DNA from: Cacajao melanocephalus
Taxonomy: Eukaryota > Chordata > Mammalia > Primates > Pitheciidae
Assembly: GCA_963573385.1 (NCBI GenBank)
Contig: CAUYLG010018025.1
Span: 33,853-97,852, forward strand
Length of the DNA: 64,000 nucleotides
Direction: 5' to 3'
Shown here: piece by piece, positions 60,031 through 64,000 of the stretch
How the letters are laid out: every line of letters begins with the position of its first letter
Position numbering within the stretch: position 1 is the first letter of the stretch
Position numbers and translations under genes: made by a program
Notes under the pieces: generated by a model
What the model was told of the DNA's origin: nothing
What the model saw: only the letters and a program-made list of their open reading frames with translations
Databases searched by the model: none

Positions 60031-61309
60031 AGTGAGGACTTACCACTTTGATGACTACCAGTCCTTTGATGATTACTAGTCACATAAAATAATTATGAAG
60101 GTAGAATTTAGAAAAAAAAAATTTCAATAGTTGTATAACTATCTGTAGTTCACTAGTAAAATGTTATGTAAAGTGTTCCAATATAAACAATAGTTAAATA
60201 TTAAGACTGAATATTTTATAAGTCTGACATGGTTCTGTTCTAAGTTACCACTCATGTAAATTAAGTTAGGACTGTCAAAAAGTCTGTTATTGTTATGTTT
60301 AAAGATTTTATCTTTATAAAGTCACTAAATGGAAGTTAGAAGATAATAGGGTTTCTTTCTCAGCTGGTTTAAAGTTTATGATCCACATAAGAAAGATATT
60401 TACTCCAAGAAAATTATTAAATCCTTTAGTTAAAATCCGCATTTTGAAATGCTTTCTTCACTGAATTTCAACAATATCATGGGGAAATGAGGGTGGCAGA
60501 GAGGAAAGAAAGAGAGAGAGAATGTTGTGGAATATAAATTATTCAATACTGCACCTACATGTATAAACTGATTTGACTATTGCAATGCACTTGACCAGTC
60601 AAAAAACACCAGGGGAACTGTGGATTACTAGGCTTGTGCCTAAAGCAAAATGTGAACATCTTACTAAATCACATACCTACTGTGCATAAACAAAGGCTGT
60701 CTTAATTATTAGTGTATTTTTGCAGAAAATACTAGACGTTATTATACTATACTCATCTACAGAATTTTATTTTTAGTTGCTGTTAACATAATAATAATAA
60801 GCTTCAAAAGCTAGAAATGATAGTAAAAGCTTCTTTAGGCCTCAGTGAGCTTGAATAGACAGAAGGATGTTTTCAGATGTCACTTGTCTACATTAAGTAT
60901 TTGCTAGTATTTATAACTGTGTTACAAATGTTCATTCTCAGGCTATCAGTACATATATTATCAACCCAGTTTGCAATAAAGGAACTGAATTCCACCAAGA
61001 AATTAAAAAGTCGTTAGAGAATTAAATTTCAAAAAAAAAAAAGAAAGAGAAAACACAACTGAGTAAAGTAGATTTATTTTGCCTGAAAATACTTGCTTGT
61101 TGTCTGTGTTTGGAACAGAAGGTTGCCATATTAAATAATTCAGAAATGCAAATTATGTCATAAAAAATATGAAAAAATGTTATGTAAAAGATCCAACCTT
61201 TTTTTTTAATTGGAGAGGTTTGTAGCTTTACCTATGTTCTCTGTTTCCTTGTTAATTAATTCTGCCCAGGGTCTTTGGCTGTTAAAACATTGTTCTGTTT
61301 ATCTTTCTT
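60031..61309. other. AT-rich unique sequence with a poly(A) run at 61029
   Basis: No named repeat or gene. A short A-run with AGAAAGAGAAAA follows 61029. Confidence 0.35.
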
Positions 61310-62090
61310 TTTTAAATAAACCTTTGCTTTAGAATAGTCTCACATTTACAGAAAATAACAAAGATAGTACAGAGTTCTCATGTATTCTCATACCTAATTT
61401 CTCAATTTTTGCATGTTACATCAGTCATAAATAACAAACAAATATTTATACATGATTATTAACTGAAGTCCATACTTTACTCTCATGTTCATACTTTTTA
61501 CCTAATGTCCATTCTCTATTCCAGCATGCTGTCCAGAATACCACATTACAGTTTAGTTAGCGTGTCTCCTTAGCTCTGCTGCATATGACACTTTTCTCAG
61601 ATTATTTTTCTTCTTGATGACCTTCACAGTTTTGGGGGTACTAGTCATGTACTCTGTAAAATGACTTTAAAAATTAGGATTTGTCTGATGTTTTTTCTCA
61701 TGATTAGCTATGAGGTTACGGGTATTGCAGAGGAATACCACAGAGGCAAAGATTACATGATATGAAGTAGACATACTATCAACATGATTTATGACTGTTA
61801 ATTTTGATCACTTAACTGTAATGTTACTCAGGTTTCTCAAATCACTATTTGAAAAAAATTACTATTGACAGCCCACAGGTAAGGAATGGCCCACTTCCCT
61901 GAGGGTACAACAGCTACACAAATTATTTGGAATCCCTTCCATACCATTTATTTATAGATTCAATAATTTTTATATCAGTATGATCTCATAGTTACTTATA
62001 CTTTGGGTTTATAACTCAATCCTAGTTTATTATTCAGTTGTTTAATTTGTCCCATATTTGGCCACTAGAAGCTCTTTAGATTAACTTTCC
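61310..62090 (-). mobile_element. Old L1 3' region (minus strand), copy 2
   Basis: TTTACAGAAAATAACAAAGATAGTACAGAG, GTCCAGAATACCACATTACAGTTTAGTTAGCGTGTCTCC, GATGACCTTCACAGTTTTGGGGGTACTAG, GGATTTGTCTGATGTTTTTTCTCATGATTAG and ATTTGGCCACTAGAAGCTCTTTAGA are the same element as 45165-45984, in the same orientation and about 16 kb away. The copies differ in many places, so they are separate old insertions rather than a recent duplication. Confidence 0.82.
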
Positions 62091-63199
62091 AAATTTCACC
62101 AAAGCATCCCTACTCATTAGTGGCTTTTTCAAGTAGCACAATTCTTTGCTTATAACAATATCATAAGTGGAGGTTAGAGGTGATAAAGAAATGTATTTGT
62201 CTTCAAATAACGTTGTCTATAGCTACAATCGACTGATAAGACATTCTAAAATAGACTCCTTAATCAAAGGTCACAAATTTGACCTTATGCTTTCTACCAC
62301 AAGAAAGGCACAGCAGAATCATTCTAGTACTACCTTATTTCATGCATCATGATATCAAGTATACATAGATGTGCCCCCAAATAATTTCCCATTATTTGTT
62401 AATTTCATATGTTAAGTAAAATCTCTTGTAATGTTTAAGGCAAAATAAATTTTTCTCCTTGACATACCAAGGCATTAAGTGAAAACCTTTTGGTTATTAT
62501 ACTCATCTTTTCATAGGATAGTTATATTTTAAAAGCTAATATTAAAATGCTAATTTTCATTGGCTTTTAGTTGATAAGTATATGTATATATATCATATAT
62601 ATGCCTTTAATTAAGTTGCTTTTTACGAATTATGTAAATTAGCTCTTTGGGATAAATAACAACAATCCTAAAATCTCTCTAATACTTAAAACAATCTTAC
62701 AAGGAGAACTTAGAAGTCTATATGTTTTAAGTGCCACAGAACTCTCTGAGATACCAAAATCACTAAATAAAAGGATAATGAATAAAAAGGAAAACATTCA
62801 TTCTAGGAATTTTCCATGATTGATCTTATACAGAACTTCTATCTACATATACCAAGCATTTATTTATGATTTTATATTAAGCTTATGTTATGAACTCTAA
62901 CAAAGTTTTGCAAGAATGAAAGAGAATATTTATTGTATTACACAAGTATTAATATAATGCCATTTATTAGATACAACTTAAGAAAATGTGTGTCCTCTTC
63001 TATAATGTAGAGTTTATTTAATATTAACTGTATTTTTAGTCATTATACACAAACTGAAAGCCAACTTTATCAATTTACAAGATTTTTCAATATCACAAAT
63101 GCTGAATGCTTTATTAATGTATTTTAGAGTACAATAAAAATATTTCTGGAATTTAAAATAAGAAAGTAAAGAATAAATGTATTTTCAATAAGACACGCA
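62091..63199. other. AT-rich unique sequence, nothing recognised
   Basis: No repeat or gene recognised in 1.1 kb. Confidence 0.35.
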
Positions 63200-63345
63200 T
63201 GGGCTGGGTGTAGTGGCTCACTCCTGTAATCCTAACACTTCAGAAGGCTGAGGTAGGAGAATTGCTGGAAGGAAACCAGGAGTTCTAGGCCAGCCTGGTC
63301 AACATAACAAGACCCTATCTCTATAAAAATTTTTTTAAATTAAAA
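63200..63345 (+). mobile_element. Alu monomer (FLAM-type), with A-rich tail
   Basis: GGGCTGGGTGTAGTGGCTCACTCCTGTAATCCTAACACTTC, GAGGTAGGAGAATTGC, AGCCTGGTCAACATAACAAGACCCTATCTCTATAAAAA is a single left-arm-like monomer ending in an A/T-rich tail (63330-63357). FLAMs are the older free monomers from which dimeric Alus arose. A truncated AluJ left arm cannot be excluded. Confidence 0.85.
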
Positions 63346-64000
63346 ATAAAAATAAGATATGTATGCATATATAAGTACTTACTATATGTTGTAAGTAGGT
63401 GTCACAAAACTTCAGAGTTCTCAGCTATTGCTACTTAGAAAATATATATGAGTGGCAATATGATTTCCTGGAAAATATAATTTGATGACCTTGCTGGAAC
63501 AAGATTCTCACTGTTACTCTGAATTTTATCATATATATCTTGTAAGAAGCATATTGCCACATACTTGCAGATAATGTGTAGAACCCATCTTATATCAAGT
63601 CTGATAGTAGCTTGGCTCCCAATTCAGATGTGGCATGAGACCAACTTTTGTCTCTTAAGATATCCTAGACCAGCCAAGTCCTTTTTCTCATTCTCTCTGC
63701 TAGTCACATTGTATCTAATACCCATCTAAACCTTTGTTGGCTGTTCCTTCCCTAAACACACTAGATCTCATAATGGGAATTATCCAGAACACTCATTCTC
63801 TAGCTCCACTGAGTCACTAGTGATCCATCATTCAAACATATCCAAAAGCCAAAAGCCAAATATGGGTATAGAGAATACACATCGGATGCTCAAATCTGTA
63901 TTTACAGTAAAAGGTCTCTTCAAGGCTGTCCAACAAATAGTCAAAGGATGTGAAATATGCCAGAAAAATAATCCTTTGGCACATTGCAAAGCTCCTCATT
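63346..64000. other. AT-rich unique sequence to the window end
   Basis: No repeat or gene recognised. Confidence 0.35.

Overview
The window is mammalian nuclear DNA from a simian primate, most likely human. It holds Alu copies of J and S type, a MaLR (MST/THE1-type) solo LTR, a 5'-truncated primate-type L1 3' end, and a dense background of L2, MIR, MER5 and MER2 relics. I read no bacterial, plasmid or phage content. There is no recognisable protein-coding gene, no RNA gene and no CpG island. The long reading frames either lie over repeats or have no codon, domain or start context that I can support. It reads as intergenic or intronic DNA. All repeat family names come from recall of consensus sequences, not from a database run.

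Layout. 1-9 kb: a (GT)n tract, an unresolved old repeat, an Alu, an MLT1-type LTR with target-site duplication, a long L2 piece, MIRs, an ERV1-type LTR and two MER5 pieces. 9.2-14.3 kb: the most unique and GC-richer part, with an ISRE-like site, a double GATA site and exon-like stretches but no repeat-derived bulk. 14.3-22.3 kb: L2 and MIR relics, a MER2 inserted in an L2, and a complete ERVL-type LTR whose 3' part has grown into a block of TCTA/CTAG/TC microsatellites. 22.3-26 kb: a truncated Alu and two L1M pieces in opposite orientation. 26-35.2 kb: mostly old L2 and MIR, invaded by two S-type Alus. 35.5-45 kb: hAT relics, an L1-like T-rich stretch, MIRs, an AluJ inside an L2, and a MEF2/TATA-like element at 38.39 kb. 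45.1-46.2 kb: an old L1 3' region interrupted by an inverted duplication bracketed by (CA)n and (TG)n. 46.8-51 kb: largely unique. From about 51.4 kb to the end the sequence turns AT-rich and gene-desert-like, with a MaLR solo LTR, an Alu, L2 pieces, a second copy of the same L1 3' region and an Alu monomer.

Nothing here works together as a gene system. The items most worth checking are the hairpin-forming inverted duplication at 46.0-46.2 kb, the hypervariable STR block inside an LTR at 20.3-20.6 kb, the spliced-exon-like reading frame on the minus strand at 6.92-7.06 kb, and a few non-repeat blocks with homeodomain, GATA, IRF or MEF2 motifs that could be regulatory.
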